From NCBI RefSeq assembly GCF_000454545.1, contig NZ_CM002139.1, positions 4,904,383 to 4,968,382 of the forward strand: a stretch of DNA of 64,000 bases. Direction: 5' to 3'. A model generated the notes under the pieces. The model saw nothing but the letters and a program-made list of their open reading frames with translations. It was not told the origin of the DNA and made no database searches. Positions 54,867-63,285 of this stretch are shown piece by piece. The position numbers and the translations under genes are program-made. This stretch comes from Xanthomonas cassavae CFBP 4642. GTDB taxonomy: Bacteria > Pseudomonadota > Gammaproteobacteria > Xanthomonadales > Xanthomonadaceae. Each line of letters begins with the position of its first letter. Position 1 is the stretch's first letter.

Positions 54867-56240
54867 TTACGGCTTCGACAGTGCGTGCAACTGCTCCATG
54901 ATCACCCTGGCCAGGGTCGCGTAATCGCCCTTGAAATGGTGATTGCCCGGCAGCGCCACGCGCTTGGCAGTGGCTGCAGGCAGGCTGGGGCACAGTGCAT
55001 GGTCGTCGTCCTGGCCGTAGATGCAGACTGTGGTGCCGGCCGGCAGACGCTGTACTTCCGGCGCGATCGGCAGACCTTCATCATCCGAGCCCAGCCAGTT
55101 GCTGACATGGAATTCGTAGTCGGCCAGCTTGCCCACCGACAGCAGCGCGGTCATGCGGATGCTCTGCTTGGTCGGTGCGGGCAGCGTGTTGATCGCCGCC
55201 GGCAATACGTCGGCACCCTGCGAAAAACCGATCAACACCACGCGCTTGCGCTGCCAGCGTTGCGCGTAGACGCGCGCAATGCGGTCCAGATCGGTGGCAA
55301 AGCCCTGCGGAGTGCGCTTGGTCCAGAAGTAGCGCAACGAATCCAGCCCCACCACCGGAATGCCCTGCGCGGCGAGCGCATCGGCCACTTCTTCGTCCAG
55401 GCCCGCCCAACCGCCGTCGCCGGACACGAAGATCACGAAGGTGTCGTCGTCGCTGTCGCCGTCCGGCCTGGCCGGCAATTCCACCACCGGCAGATCGGCC
55501 AGCCCATCCGGCGGCGGCGGCAAGGCCACGCCCTGCTGGTCGCCCAGCGAACGGGCGGCCGCGCGCAGGCCGGGCAAGATGTCGCCCCGCGCAGCGCGCT
55601 TGAAGGTGCGCGCCTGCGGAATCTGCTTGAGAAAGGCCTGTTCGGCCGGCGCAGGGCACCGCTTGTCCTGGCTGCCGGCAAGCACCCACGGAATCTGCAG
55701 CGGCACCGGCATCAGGCGATTGCTCCCTGGCTGCACGCCGGGCTGGCAGATCGCCTGATCGGACACCGCCGCCGGGCACACCCCGTCGGTGAGCACGCCG
55801 GCCAGCACATGCGGCTTGGCCTGTGCGCCGATTGCGTACGCCAGTGCAGCACCTTCTCCATCACCGACCAGCAGCGGCAGGCGGTAAGTGGGGATGTGAT
55901 AGAAGGCCTGCAGATAGCGGGAAAAGTTCTCCACATCGCCGACCGAGAACGCGCAGGTGCCGCCGGCCTTGCGCAGCGCCGCATACAGATGGGCGGTATC
56001 CACCACGGCGACCATGGCGCCATCGTCGCGCAGGGCCTGCGCCTGCGCCTGGCGCTGGCCGGCATTGCCGGTACCGGCCAGCCAGATCACCACACGCTCT
56101 GGCTCGCCCTTGGGCATGAGCACCGGCACTTGTTCGAACCGTCCGTGGCTGACCGGATCCGGGGCCTGCGCGGCAGCCATGCCCGACAGCGTCAACACCG
56201 CTGCGCCGCAGAACGCGCTCCATCGTTCAAGTCGTCGCAT
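54867..56240 (-). CDS. AcvB/VirJ-type periplasmic hydrolase, likely acting on lysyl-phosphatidylglycerol
   Basis: This 457-residue secreted alpha/beta-hydrolase starts MRRLERWSAFCGAAVLTLSG (signal peptide, cut after AAA). It has an N-terminal AcvB-like domain, a linker, and a C-terminal VirJ domain with FVSGDGGWAGLDEEVADALA and the nucleophile elbow VLIGFSQGAD (Ser about 340). Its catalytic His region is NHHFKGDY (about 434). In Agrobacterium, AcvB hydrolyses lysyl-PG made by the MprF homologue LpiA and is needed for virulence. Here the gene converges on mprF. ATG 56240 was chosen; the frame open to 56609 adds non-family sequence. Confidence 0.9.
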   Translation of the reverse strand: MRRLERWSAFCGAAVLTLSGMAAAQAPDPVSHGRFEQVPVLMPKGEPERVVIWLAGTGNAGQRQAQAQALRDDGAMVAVVDTAHLYAALRKAGGTCAFSVGDVENFSRYLQAFYHIPTYRLPLLVGDGEGAALAYAIGAQAKPHVLAGVLTDGVCPAAVSDQAICQPGVQPGSNRLMPVPLQIPWVLAGSQDKRCPAPAEQAFLKQIPQARTFKRAARGDILPGLRAAARSLGDQQGVALPPPPDGLADLPVVELPARPDGDSDDDTFVIFVSGDGGWAGLDEEVADALAAQGIPVVGLDSLRYFWTKRTPQGFATDLDRIARVYAQRWQRKRVVLIGFSQGADVLPAAINTLPAPTKQSIRMTALLSVGKLADYEFHVSNWLGSDDEGLPIAPEVQRLPAGTTVCIYGQDDDHALCPSLPAATAKRVALPGNHHFKGDYATLARVIMEQLHALSKP

Positions 56241-56308
56241 GTCGCACCATCGGGAAAGTGGTCCAAAGATAAGTGTTCCGGCACGTGCCGCGAAGCGCCG
56301 TGTTTCGC

Positions 56309-56491
56309 TCACCGCGCCTGCGCCTGCTGGCGGGCTTCCCAGGCAGCCAGGGCTTGGCGGTAGCGGGTCAGCTCCTCGGCATACAGATCGTGCACGCACA
56401 GCGGGCAGCCGCTCTCGCAGCACTCGTTGGGCGCTGGCGCCTGCGGCGGTTGCGGGCGTGGATCGGCGGTGGAAACGGCGAGCTCGTGCAT
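56309..56491 (-). CDS. Oxidoreductase-like domain small protein
   Basis: This 60-residue protein has the cysteine motif NECCESGCPLCVHDLYAEEL typical of the Oxidored-like domain (PF09791-type), otherwise found at the N-terminus of eukaryotic mitochondrial proteins. It is preceded by a Pro/Ala-rich leader. The four cysteines probably bind a metal or form disulfides. The frame continues upstream without a family match; ATG 56491 gives the expected size. Confidence 0.8.
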   Translation of the reverse strand: MHELAVSTADPRPQPPQAPAPNECCESGCPLCVHDLYAEELTRYRQALAAWEARQQAQAR

Positions 56492-56553
56492 GCGGCCATT
56501 GTAGCGTGCGTGATCCGCCTTCCCGAGGCGGCGCAACGCAGCGCACTGGCCCA

Positions 56554-57159
56554 TCAGCGGCCCAGCCGGCGACGCAGATTGGCGCGCGCCGCGGCATCGG
56601 CGTTGGCATGGAAATATGCGCTGAGAAAGATGCGCGGCCGTTTGAGCAGACCGGCCAGGAAACGCCGCCGGTTCAGGCGGAACAGCAGCGCCGGCACATG
56701 TCCTCGGTACTCGTCGGCGATTGCGCGGTCGTAGGCATCGAAAATCGCTGCCGGTGCCGCCAGGATCGCCATGTCGCAGTCCAGAAACAGCGCCGCCTCT
56801 TCGTCGACATCGGTCGGTTGCAGCTGGCCATGCCGTGCGGTGAGCAGGATCAGCGTCTGCACGCGCGCAAGGTCCACCTCGGCCCGTGGCCACCAACGCG
56901 GGATGCAGTCCAGTGCCCACGCCGCTGATTGCGCTTCGTTGTCGCTGCGCCCGGGCTGGTACACCGCATCGTGGAACAGCACTGCCAGCCAGACCTCCAC
57001 CGGCTGCCGCCAGCCTGGTCCGGCAGCGACCTCGGCATAGTGGTGCAGCAGTGCGCGCACGTGGCCGAAGTGATGATAAGCGCGCGCAGGCGTGGCATAG
57101 GCCTGTTCCAGTGCGGCCAGGTGGTCGGCATGCAAAGGTAGCGGTGCGGAGATATCCAT
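56554..57159 (-). CDS. Predicted HD-type metal-dependent phosphohydrolase (COG4339-like)
   Basis: This 201-residue helical protein has the histidine-aspartate pattern of HD hydrolases of the YfbR/COG4339 kind: RAYHHFGHVRALLHH, then LAVLFHDAVYQPGRSDNEAQ, then FLDCDMAILAAP. It probably binds divalent metals and cleaves a phosphate ester; the substrate is unknown. It lies 62 nt upstream of the oxidoreductase-like gene on the same strand. Confidence 0.87.
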   Translation of the reverse strand: MDISAPLPLHADHLAALEQAYATPARAYHHFGHVRALLHHYAEVAAGPGWRQPVEVWLAVLFHDAVYQPGRSDNEAQSAAWALDCIPRWWPRAEVDLARVQTLILLTARHGQLQPTDVDEEAALFLDCDMAILAAPAAIFDAYDRAIADEYRGHVPALLFRLNRRRFLAGLLKRPRIFLSAYFHANADAAARANLRRRLGR

Positions 57160-57208
57160 GCGCGCAGGCTAGCGCGTAGCGCGCCGCTCTGCCCATGGGC
57201 GCGGTGGT

Positions 57209-57811
57209 TCAGTGCAGCGACCAGCGCCCTTCGATCTGGTAGCGCGACTGCCCCAGGAAACTGCGCACCAACGCAAATTCACGCACCGTCCAGGCCAGCG
57301 CCTCGCAACGCCGCTGCGGCAGTGTCTGATTGCAGTACAGCAGGGTCATGTGCGGTATGTACTGCGCATCGCCGGCAATGCCCACATGCGCCAGCTGCCG
57401 CCCCAATGCCCCCTGCAACTCATACAGCCCGCGCACCCGCTCTTCGCCGCGCAACACGCAGGGCAATTGCGAGCGCCGCCCACCGAAGGTACCGACGCGA
57501 TCGAATTCCACAGCGAAGGCCGGCAGGGCAATGCGTTCGGCAGCCTGACTGGCCCGGCTGACCAGCGACGGCGGCAATCCGCCCGCGTAGTCGCCCAGGT
57601 GATGCAAGGTCACGTGCAGCCGCTCGCGCCCGAGCAGCTTTCCCTCCACCTGCCCTGCCTGCAGCACACCATTGGCGATGTCGCTCGCGCGTTCGGCGGT
57701 TTGTGCATCTGCCATCACCGCAAAGAACAGCCGCTCGGTAGGCTTCTCTTCGCCCAAGCCCAGCGACAGCTGTGCCTCGGCCGATGGCAGGGAGAGAAAC
57801 TGCTGTTTCAT
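57209..57811 (-). CDS. thpR: RNA 2',3'-cyclic phosphodiesterase (2H family)
   Basis: This 200-residue 2H-superfamily phosphodiesterase is formerly known as 2'-5' RNA ligase LigT. The two catalytic motifs are HVTLHHLGD and HMTLLYCNQ, with the family end YQIEGRWSLH. It opens 2',3'-cyclic phosphates on RNA in the cytosol. I chose the ATG at 57811 (MKQQFLSLP), preceded by GGAC; the frame is open to an earlier ATG at 57877. It lies 49 nt upstream of the HD gene. Confidence 0.9.
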   Translation of the reverse strand: MKQQFLSLPSAEAQLSLGLGEEKPTERLFFAVMADAQTAERASDIANGVLQAGQVEGKLLGRERLHVTLHHLGDYAGGLPPSLVSRASQAAERIALPAFAVEFDRVGTFGGRRSQLPCVLRGEERVRGLYELQGALGRQLAHVGIAGDAQYIPHMTLLYCNQTLPQRRCEALAWTVREFALVRSFLGQSRYQIEGRWSLH

Positions 57812-57994
57812 GAGAATGTCCACGTCCGCCTGCGCGGGCCTGGCTGAAGAAGGGCGGCGGATACTAGCAGACCCCATGCCTGCCGAGTACGCCGTAGTCG
57901 CACGTATCGCCGTGGATCAGCCGCGTTTGTGGAGCGGCACATGGTGGAGAGCGCCGCGCGGCCGACGTCGCACACCGCACGTCGCACCCTGCAT

Positions 57995-58027
57995 AAAAAG
58001 AAACGGGCAGCTCGCGCTACCCGTTTC
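57995..58027 (-). terminator. Rho-independent terminator of the DUF2383 gene
   Basis: Read on the minus strand, an 8-bp GAAACGGG/CCCGTTTC stem, extendable to 12 bp with one G-T pair, closes a GCGA loop and is followed by five T residues. It lies 63 nt past the DUF2383 stop. Confidence 0.88.
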
Positions 58028-58089
58028 CCGCCTGTATCGATTTACGCCGGAGCTGCATCAAGATGATGCACCACGGTATTGCAGCGACA

Positions 58090-58545
58090 TTACGCCGCGT
58101 TCTTCATTGCATGCTTGCGGTTGCGCATCACGTCATGGCACGCACGCACTTCCGGCAACAAACGCAGTGCGGCGTCGCGTGCGGCAGCCGGCGTGTCCTG
58201 ATCGGCAATGGTTTCGTCAAAGGCCTTCAATAGACGGTCTTCCGATTCTTCCAATTCGGCCACGTAACCGTACTTGGTGTCGCCAAGCGTTGCACGGACC
58301 TTGCCGTAGAACTGCTGCATGCTGCCAACCATGGTGCCGTGCTGTTCCGGCGTTCCGCCCACCGAAGCCACCACGCTGCTCAAATTGCTGACGATGTCGC
58401 TCTTGACGCCAGCGATGCGGCGGAACAGCGTCGCAAGCTCGGCATCGCCTACCTTGCCAGCAGCTTCATCGTAGAAGTCCTTGCCGTCGCGCGAAATGGC
58501 GATGAGGTCGTTGAGGCTGTGCTCGGTTTTGCTCTGAATGCTCAT
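58090..58545 (-). CDS. DUF2383 (PA2169-family) four-helix-bundle stress protein
   Basis: This 151-residue all-helical protein has DUF2383 landmarks: LNDLIAISRDGKDFYDEAA, LFRRIAGVKSDIV and ESEDRLLKAFDETIAD. It resembles ferritin-like bundles but lacks an obvious set of metal ligands. Such proteins are usually stress- or stationary-phase-induced. A strong AGGAG site precedes the ATG at 58545 (MSIQSKTEHSL); an upstream ATG (58563) lies before this RBS. It is a single-gene unit with its own terminator. Confidence 0.9.
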   Translation of the reverse strand: MSIQSKTEHSLNDLIAISRDGKDFYDEAAGKVGDAELATLFRRIAGVKSDIVSNLSSVVASVGGTPEQHGTMVGSMQQFYGKVRATLGDTKYGYVAELEESEDRLLKAFDETIADQDTPAAARDAALRLLPEVRACHDVMRNRKHAMKNAA

Positions 58546-58764
58546 AGTTGCTCCTGGTTGCATGGGCCGCGCTGCGCGGTGATGCGTTGCGCTGGTTTTC
58601 GGGAGAACAGCGCAATCGGTGTGTTGATTGCGATGCCTTGGCGGTGTGTACGGCTCAATGCTGGCCGCGCGCGCATAATCGGCATGTGAGCGATGCGGGT
58701 CATGTCCTCACGCCATCATGCGGCCGATGAACTGCGATTCATCGATGCCAATACCGCATCAAGA

Positions 58765-58938
58765 TCAAGATTCCTTAGGTTGCCGGCTGGCCCACATGTT
58801 GTCGATCAGATTCGGATACGGGCGCCCTGCCTCTTCTGCCCGCCTTCGGGCGGCGGCCTTCTGCGCCTCGGTCAACGGCGTGGAGGCCTGGCGTTTTGGG
58901 CTGGGGCGCTTCCATGGCGGTGGAGTGAAATCGGTCAT
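58765..58938 (-). CDS. Small proline- and arginine-rich protein, 57 residues
   Basis: A short frame starts with ATG at 58938 and reads MTDFTPPPWKRPSPKRQAST at its N-terminus, then an Ala/Arg-rich helix (EAQKAAARRRAEEA), and ends near PYPNLIDNMWASRQP before a TGA at 58765. The composition (Pro-Trp start, helical middle, PYPNLID end) looks like a genuine small cytosolic protein, and codon use is GC3-biased like its neighbours. The RBS is weak (AGCGGACCG). No function can be assigned. Two overlapping plus-strand frames are less convincing. Confidence 0.5.
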   Translation of the reverse strand: MTDFTPPPWKRPSPKRQASTPLTEAQKAAARRRAEEAGRPYPNLIDNMWASRQPKES

Positions 58939-59283
58939 GACGGTTCGGTCCGCTTGCGGTCAGGCACGCAGTCTCGATGGCGTGTCGTGAGATGACCGTG
59001 GATGAGACATGGCCGCGCACGATAGCAGCGCCGGCCTTCGCACTCTCTGGACGACCGGCACCGGCACGACCTGCACCGGTGCAGCCGGCATGGCGCTGTG
59101 CGCGAGCCGGAACTCAGCGCGTGGCCGGCCTGGCCTGTGACTGGCACCGCTGCAGTAACAACGCAGGCAACGGCAGATCACCGCATCCGGCAGACATCAC
59201 CTGCACGCATGCGCGCTGTCCGAGCACACCGATATCAGAGGCGTCGTGTTGCCCGCCAGGGGCTGACCCGACACCGGATCACC
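58939..59283. other. 345-bp gap with no supported gene
   Basis: This is GC-rich sequence between the 57-residue gene and the MFS gene's 3' end. A short CCGGCACCGG/CCGGTGCAGCCGG dyad occurs around 59055-59090. No clear promoter or terminator is visible, and a plus-strand frame running into the antisense of the MFS gene is not coding-like. Confidence 0.45.
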
Positions 59284-60492
59284 TCAATAGCTGGCCAGCG
59301 CGCTGCGCTGACGCTGTTCCTGCCAGACCGCTGCCGCATAGATCAGCAGGCCACCCAGCGCGGTGGCGGCGCCGACGTAGCCGGTGGATGTCCAGCCCCA
59401 GCTTGCGGTGATGGCCATGCCGCCCAGCCACGGCCCCAGCGCATTGGCGGTATTGAACGCCGCATGGTTGGACGCCGCCGCCAGGGTTTGCGCTTCGGCG
59501 GCCACATCCATCAGGCGGGTCTGCAATGCAGGCGCCAGGGCGCCCATGGTGCCCACCGCGACGATGGAGACGAACACCCACAGGCCCGAGTGCGCGGCCA
59601 ACGGAAACGTCAGCATCACCACGATCGACCACCCCAGCAGCACCGGCACCGCGCGGAACTGCAGGCGATCGAACAGCCAGCCCCCCAGGATGCTGCCAAG
59701 CACGCCGCCCACGCCAAAGGCGGCCATGGCCAGCGGGATGCGCGCCGGCTCCACGCCGGTCACCGCCGTCAGCGTCGGCGCCAGATAACTGAAGACGCAG
59801 AACATGCCGGAAAATCCCACGGCACCGATTGCCAGCGCCAACCACACCTGCGGCCGGTTGAACGCACGCAGCTCGCGCAACGGCTGCTGCCGTGGCTCGT
59901 CGGGCGCGGGCGGCAACAAGGCGGCCACCGCCGCGACCGTGCCCAATGCGATCACCGACACCGACGCATACGCCCAGCGCCAGCTGACGATCTGCCCCAG
60001 CCAGGTCGCCAGTGGATTGCCCACCAGCAACGCCACGCTCAAGCCCAGCAGCACGCGTCCCACCGCAGTAGCGCGCTGGTTGGGCGGGCTGATCGATGCG
60101 GCCACCAACGAGGCCACGCCGAAATACGCCCCATGCGGCAGGCCTGCGACGAAGCGGCACAGCAGCATGGTGTGATAGCTCGGCGCCAACGCGCTGGCCA
60201 GATTGCCCACTGCGTAAAACACCATCAGCAGCAGCAACAGGGTGCGGCGCGGCCAGCGCGCGCCCAGAACTGCCAGCAGTGGCGCGCCGACCACCACACC
60301 CAGCGCGTAGGCACTGATGACATGGCCCACCTGCGGCTCGCTGATCTGCAGGCCCTGCGCAATCTGCGGCATCAGGCCCATCGTGGAAAATTCGCTGATA
60401 CCGATCGCAAAGCCGCCCATCGCCAGCGCCAGCAGGATCAGCACGTAATCGCGTCGGGGAACGCGCGGGGCGGAAGGGTCGATATCGGACAT
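59284..60492 (-). CDS. MFS transporter, sugar/drug efflux type
   Basis: This 402-residue, 12-helix major facilitator protein of the AraJ/PbuE-like proton antiport group begins at ATG 60492 (MSDIDPSAPRVPRRDYVLIL). It has the typical segment FAIGISEFSTMGLMPQIAQ in TM1, motif A-like LGARWPRRTLLLLLM after TM2, and LPHGAYFGVASLVAA in TM4. It probably exports a small compound. It is divergent from the old-yellow-enzyme gene, suggesting shared regulation. Confidence 0.92.
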   Translation of the reverse strand: MSDIDPSAPRVPRRDYVLILLALAMGGFAIGISEFSTMGLMPQIAQGLQISEPQVGHVISAYALGVVVGAPLLAVLGARWPRRTLLLLLMVFYAVGNLASALAPSYHTMLLCRFVAGLPHGAYFGVASLVAASISPPNQRATAVGRVLLGLSVALLVGNPLATWLGQIVSWRWAYASVSVIALGTVAAVAALLPPAPDEPRQQPLRELRAFNRPQVWLALAIGAVGFSGMFCVFSYLAPTLTAVTGVEPARIPLAMAAFGVGGVLGSILGGWLFDRLQFRAVPVLLGWSIVVMLTFPLAAHSGLWVFVSIVAVGTMGALAPALQTRLMDVAAEAQTLAAASNHAAFNTANALGPWLGGMAITASWGWTSTGYVGAATALGGLLIYAAAVWQEQRQRSALASY

Positions 60493-60522
60493 GCCCGACT
60501 CCAGATTGACGGGGCGGCCTAT

Positions 60523-60542
60523 TATTGTGCAATGCAGCAATA
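60523..60542. promoter_or_regulatory. Possible operator in the MFS/OYE divergent gap
   Basis: TATTG (60523-60527) and CAATA (60538-60542) form an inverted repeat with 10 bp between, 30 bp upstream of the MFS start. It is the A/T-rich patch of the 245-bp divergent gap and could bind a TetR- or LysR-type regulator. No regulator gene is adjacent. The short plus frame over 60525-60716 looks non-coding. Confidence 0.35.
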
Positions 60543-60737
60543 CAGAAAAGGCCGATGTCCCGGGCGATTCAGCCCGCACGCCTTGCCTGTCACAGTTTCG
60601 CCCACTTCAGTACGCCGGGAGACGCTGTGTCCTATCAGCGTCGCTCGAATCCGCTTGGGTCCGCCACCATCGCTGTGGAGCACCGCGATCGGCGCGGCGC
60701 CGCGCCTTGCGTGTGATCCAACAACGACTGGTTGCTG

Positions 60738-61832
60738 ATGTCCAAATCCACTCAATCCCCACTGTTCTCGCCGGTGCGCCTGGGCGCGCTGGACCTTGCC
60801 AACCGCGTGATCATGGCGCCGCTGACGCGCAACCGCGCCGGCGCCGGGCAGGTTCCGTCGCCCCTGGCCGCCGAATACTACGGCCAGCGCGCCACTGCCG
60901 GCCTGATCGTCGCCGAAGGCACGCAGATCAGTCCGCTCGGCCAGGGCTATCTGGATACGCCGGGCATCCATAGCGCCGAACAGGTCGCCGGCTGGCGCGC
61001 GGTCACCGATGAGGTGCATCGCCGTGGCGGCAAGATCGTGTTGCAGCTCTGGCATGTCGGCCGCGTCTCGCACACCAGCGTACTGCCGCCGGGCGAAGTG
61101 CCGGTCGCGCCCAGCGCGATTCGTGCAGAAGGCAAGACCTACACCAAGAACGGCTTCGAGGACGTTTCCGAACCGCGTGCATTGGCGCTGGACGAAATCC
61201 CCGCACTGATCGAGGACTACCGCATCGCCGCGCGCAATGCGATCGAGGCCGGTTTCGATGGCGTGGAAGTGCATGCGGCCAACGGCTACCTGCTCGACCA
61301 GTTCCTGCGCGATGGTTCCAACAAGCGCACCGATGCCTACGGCGGCGATATCGAAAACCGCACCCGCCTGCTCGTCGAAGTGGTACAGGCCATCGCCGAT
61401 GAGATCGGTGCCGAGCGCACCGGCGTGCGCCTGTCGCCGGTCACCCCGGTCTACGGCGCACACGACTCCAGCCCGCAGCCGCTGTTCGAACGTGCGGTGG
61501 AGCGGCTGAACCTGATCGGCGGCCTGGCGTTCGTGCACGTGATCGAAGGCGCCACCGGCGGTGCGCGCGACAATATCGCCTTCGACTACGCTGCACTGCG
61601 CGCAAAGTTCGATGGTGCCTGGATCGCCAACAACGGCTACGACCGCGCGATGTCCGAGCATGCCATCAGCAGCGGCTATGCCGATGCCATCGCCTACGGC
61701 CGCCCGTTCATTGCCAACCCGGATCTGGTGCGTCGCCTGCGCGAACACGCCCCGCTGGCCGAGGTGGATCAGTCCACCCTCTACGGTGGTGGCACCAAGG
61801 GCTATACCGATTATCCGGCGTTGCCGGAGTAA
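60738..61832 (+). CDS. Old yellow enzyme-type alkene reductase
   Basis: This 364-residue FMN TIM-barrel oxidoreductase of the OYE/NemA group reduces activated C=C bonds of enones, nitro compounds and other electrophiles with NAD(P)H. Landmarks are MAPLTRNRA, QLWHVGRVSH, the substrate-binding pair in VEVHAANGYLLDQFLRD (His and Asn), SNKRTDAYGG and ADAIAYGRPFIANPDL. I took ATG 60738 (MSKSTQSPLF), six bases inside the open frame. It is divergent from the MFS exporter; together they fit detoxification of reactive electrophiles. Confidence 0.94.
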   Translation: MSKSTQSPLFSPVRLGALDLANRVIMAPLTRNRAGAGQVPSPLAAEYYGQRATAGLIVAEGTQISPLGQGYLDTPGIHSAEQVAGWRAVTDEVHRRGGKIVLQLWHVGRVSHTSVLPPGEVPVAPSAIRAEGKTYTKNGFEDVSEPRALALDEIPALIEDYRIAARNAIEAGFDGVEVHAANGYLLDQFLRDGSNKRTDAYGGDIENRTRLLVEVVQAIADEIGAERTGVRLSPVTPVYGAHDSSPQPLFERAVERLNLIGGLAFVHVIEGATGGARDNIAFDYAALRAKFDGAWIANNGYDRAMSEHAISSGYADAIAYGRPFIANPDLVRRLREHAPLAEVDQSTLYGGGTKGYTDYPALPE

Positions 61833-62072
61833 GCATCACGCCCGCATGCCCGATCGTCGTTGCCATGCGGCGGCGATCGGACTGCGAGCGTGATCGACTA
61901 CGCCACCGATGCGCACTGCCGGAATTCCTGCAGCCGCACACCAGGTAGCACGCGTCGCCTTGACGACAGGGCGGCGCCACCTTCGCATGTCGCGCCCATC
62001 GCACGGCATCCCCCGATGACGCGCGCGCGTCTGCCCGCTAGCATCGGTGCGACCCTCCTGATGGGAACGCCG

Positions 62073-63122
62073 ATGCGGCCCCTGCTCTCGTTCGCGCTGC
62101 TGTGCATGTTGCTGGTGAGTGGTTTCGCAGCCGCCGCACCGTTCTGGGGCGCCCGCCAGTCCAGTCCCGCGGATACCCTGCCTGCCGACCTGAAGCCGGG
62201 CGACTGGATCTGGGGTGGCGTGAGCAAGGGCTGGGGACCGATGGCGGTGATCGTCAGCCTCGCCGAACAGCGCGCGTATGCATATCGCAATGGCATCCTG
62301 ATCGGCGTGTCCACCATCAGCTCCGGCAAGCCCGGACATGAGACTCCCACCGGGGTGTTCACCATCCTGCAGAAGGACCGGGATCACCGCTCCAACATCT
62401 ACAACGCCGCGCCGATGCCGTATCAGCAGCGGCTCACCTGGGATGGCGTGGCGCTGCATGCCGGCGGCCTGCCCGGCTACCCGGAATCGCATGGCTGCGT
62501 GCACCTGCCATCGGAATTCGCCCGGCTGCTGTTCGACAATTCCAACATGGGCATGGTGGTGGTCGTGGCGCAGGCCGGCATCAGCGCCGACGATGTGGTG
62601 CATCCGCGTGCGCTCAGCCCGATCGACCCGACCACCGGCGCCGAGCGCCCGCTGCTGCCGCTGCCCAACGGCCAGGCATTTGCATGGCAACCGGCGTTGG
62701 CGCCCACCGGCCCGATCTCGATGCTGATCAGCAGCACCGACCAGCAATTGCTGGTCTACCGCAATGGCGTGGAAATCGGGCGTGCCCAGGTCGCCGTGCA
62801 AGCGCCGCCGGGCACGGCGCCGCCGGGCACGCAGGCCTTCATCGTCGGCCAGGGCTTTTTGCCCGGCGAAATCGCAGGCCTGCCGGGTCGTCGCATGCCC
62901 AACTGGATGCGCATCGGCATTCCCGGCAGCACGGCCGCGGCAGGCCAGGCGCTGGATGCCGACACCATCGCGCGGCTGCAGGTACCGCCGGCGTTCCTGG
63001 CCGAACTGCTGCCCTTGCTGACGCCCGGCGTCGTCCTGGTCGCCACCGACCAGCGTATCCTGCCGGAGACCACCGGCGGCAAGCTGCAGGTGCTGGATTC
63101 GGATCCGCCCGAGCCGCACTGA
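62073..63122 (+). CDS. L,D-transpeptidase family protein (YkuD domain)
   Basis: This 349-residue secreted protein has a signal peptide (MRPLLSFALLCMLLVSGFAA). The YkuD catalytic motif is HAGGLPGYPESHGCVHLP, with the nucleophile at Cys142 and a catalytic His. It would form 3-3 cross-links in peptidoglycan or anchor proteins to it. The ~170 residues after the motif form a second domain rich in Pro and Gly, with a YkuD-like partial echo (ISSTDQQLLVYRNGVEIGRA resembles VSLAEQRAYAYRNGILIGVS). ATG 62073 has GGGAACGCCG upstream; ATGs at 62016 and 62061 are possible. Confidence 0.9.
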   Translation: MRPLLSFALLCMLLVSGFAAAAPFWGARQSSPADTLPADLKPGDWIWGGVSKGWGPMAVIVSLAEQRAYAYRNGILIGVSTISSGKPGHETPTGVFTILQKDRDHRSNIYNAAPMPYQQRLTWDGVALHAGGLPGYPESHGCVHLPSEFARLLFDNSNMGMVVVVAQAGISADDVVHPRALSPIDPTTGAERPLLPLPNGQAFAWQPALAPTGPISMLISSTDQQLLVYRNGVEIGRAQVAVQAPPGTAPPGTQAFIVGQGFLPGEIAGLPGRRMPNWMRIGIPGSTAAAGQALDADTIARLQVPPAFLAELLPLLTPGVVLVATDQRILPETTGGKLQVLDSDPPEPH

Positions 63123-63285
63123 CGCAGATCACGCTGGCCGTGCGATCCAGCGGCCGACCTGGCGCCACCCAACTCCGCTGCGTACATGGGACGCGAACTG
63201 AGGTAGCGGCCCCGCTACGCTCGCGTTTGCAGGCGCAGCGGGGCCGGCACATGATGCAGCCATCTCATTGCCAAGGGTGTGCGTG

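Noticed and set aside
60525..60716. 63-codon plus frame between the MFS and OYE genes
   Set aside because: There is no RBS or domain, and it overlaps the probable divergent promoter.
59098..60738. 546-codon plus-strand frame opposite the MFS gene
   Set aside because: Composition is His/Gln/Arg-rich and shadow-like; the minus strand encodes a clear 12-helix transporter.
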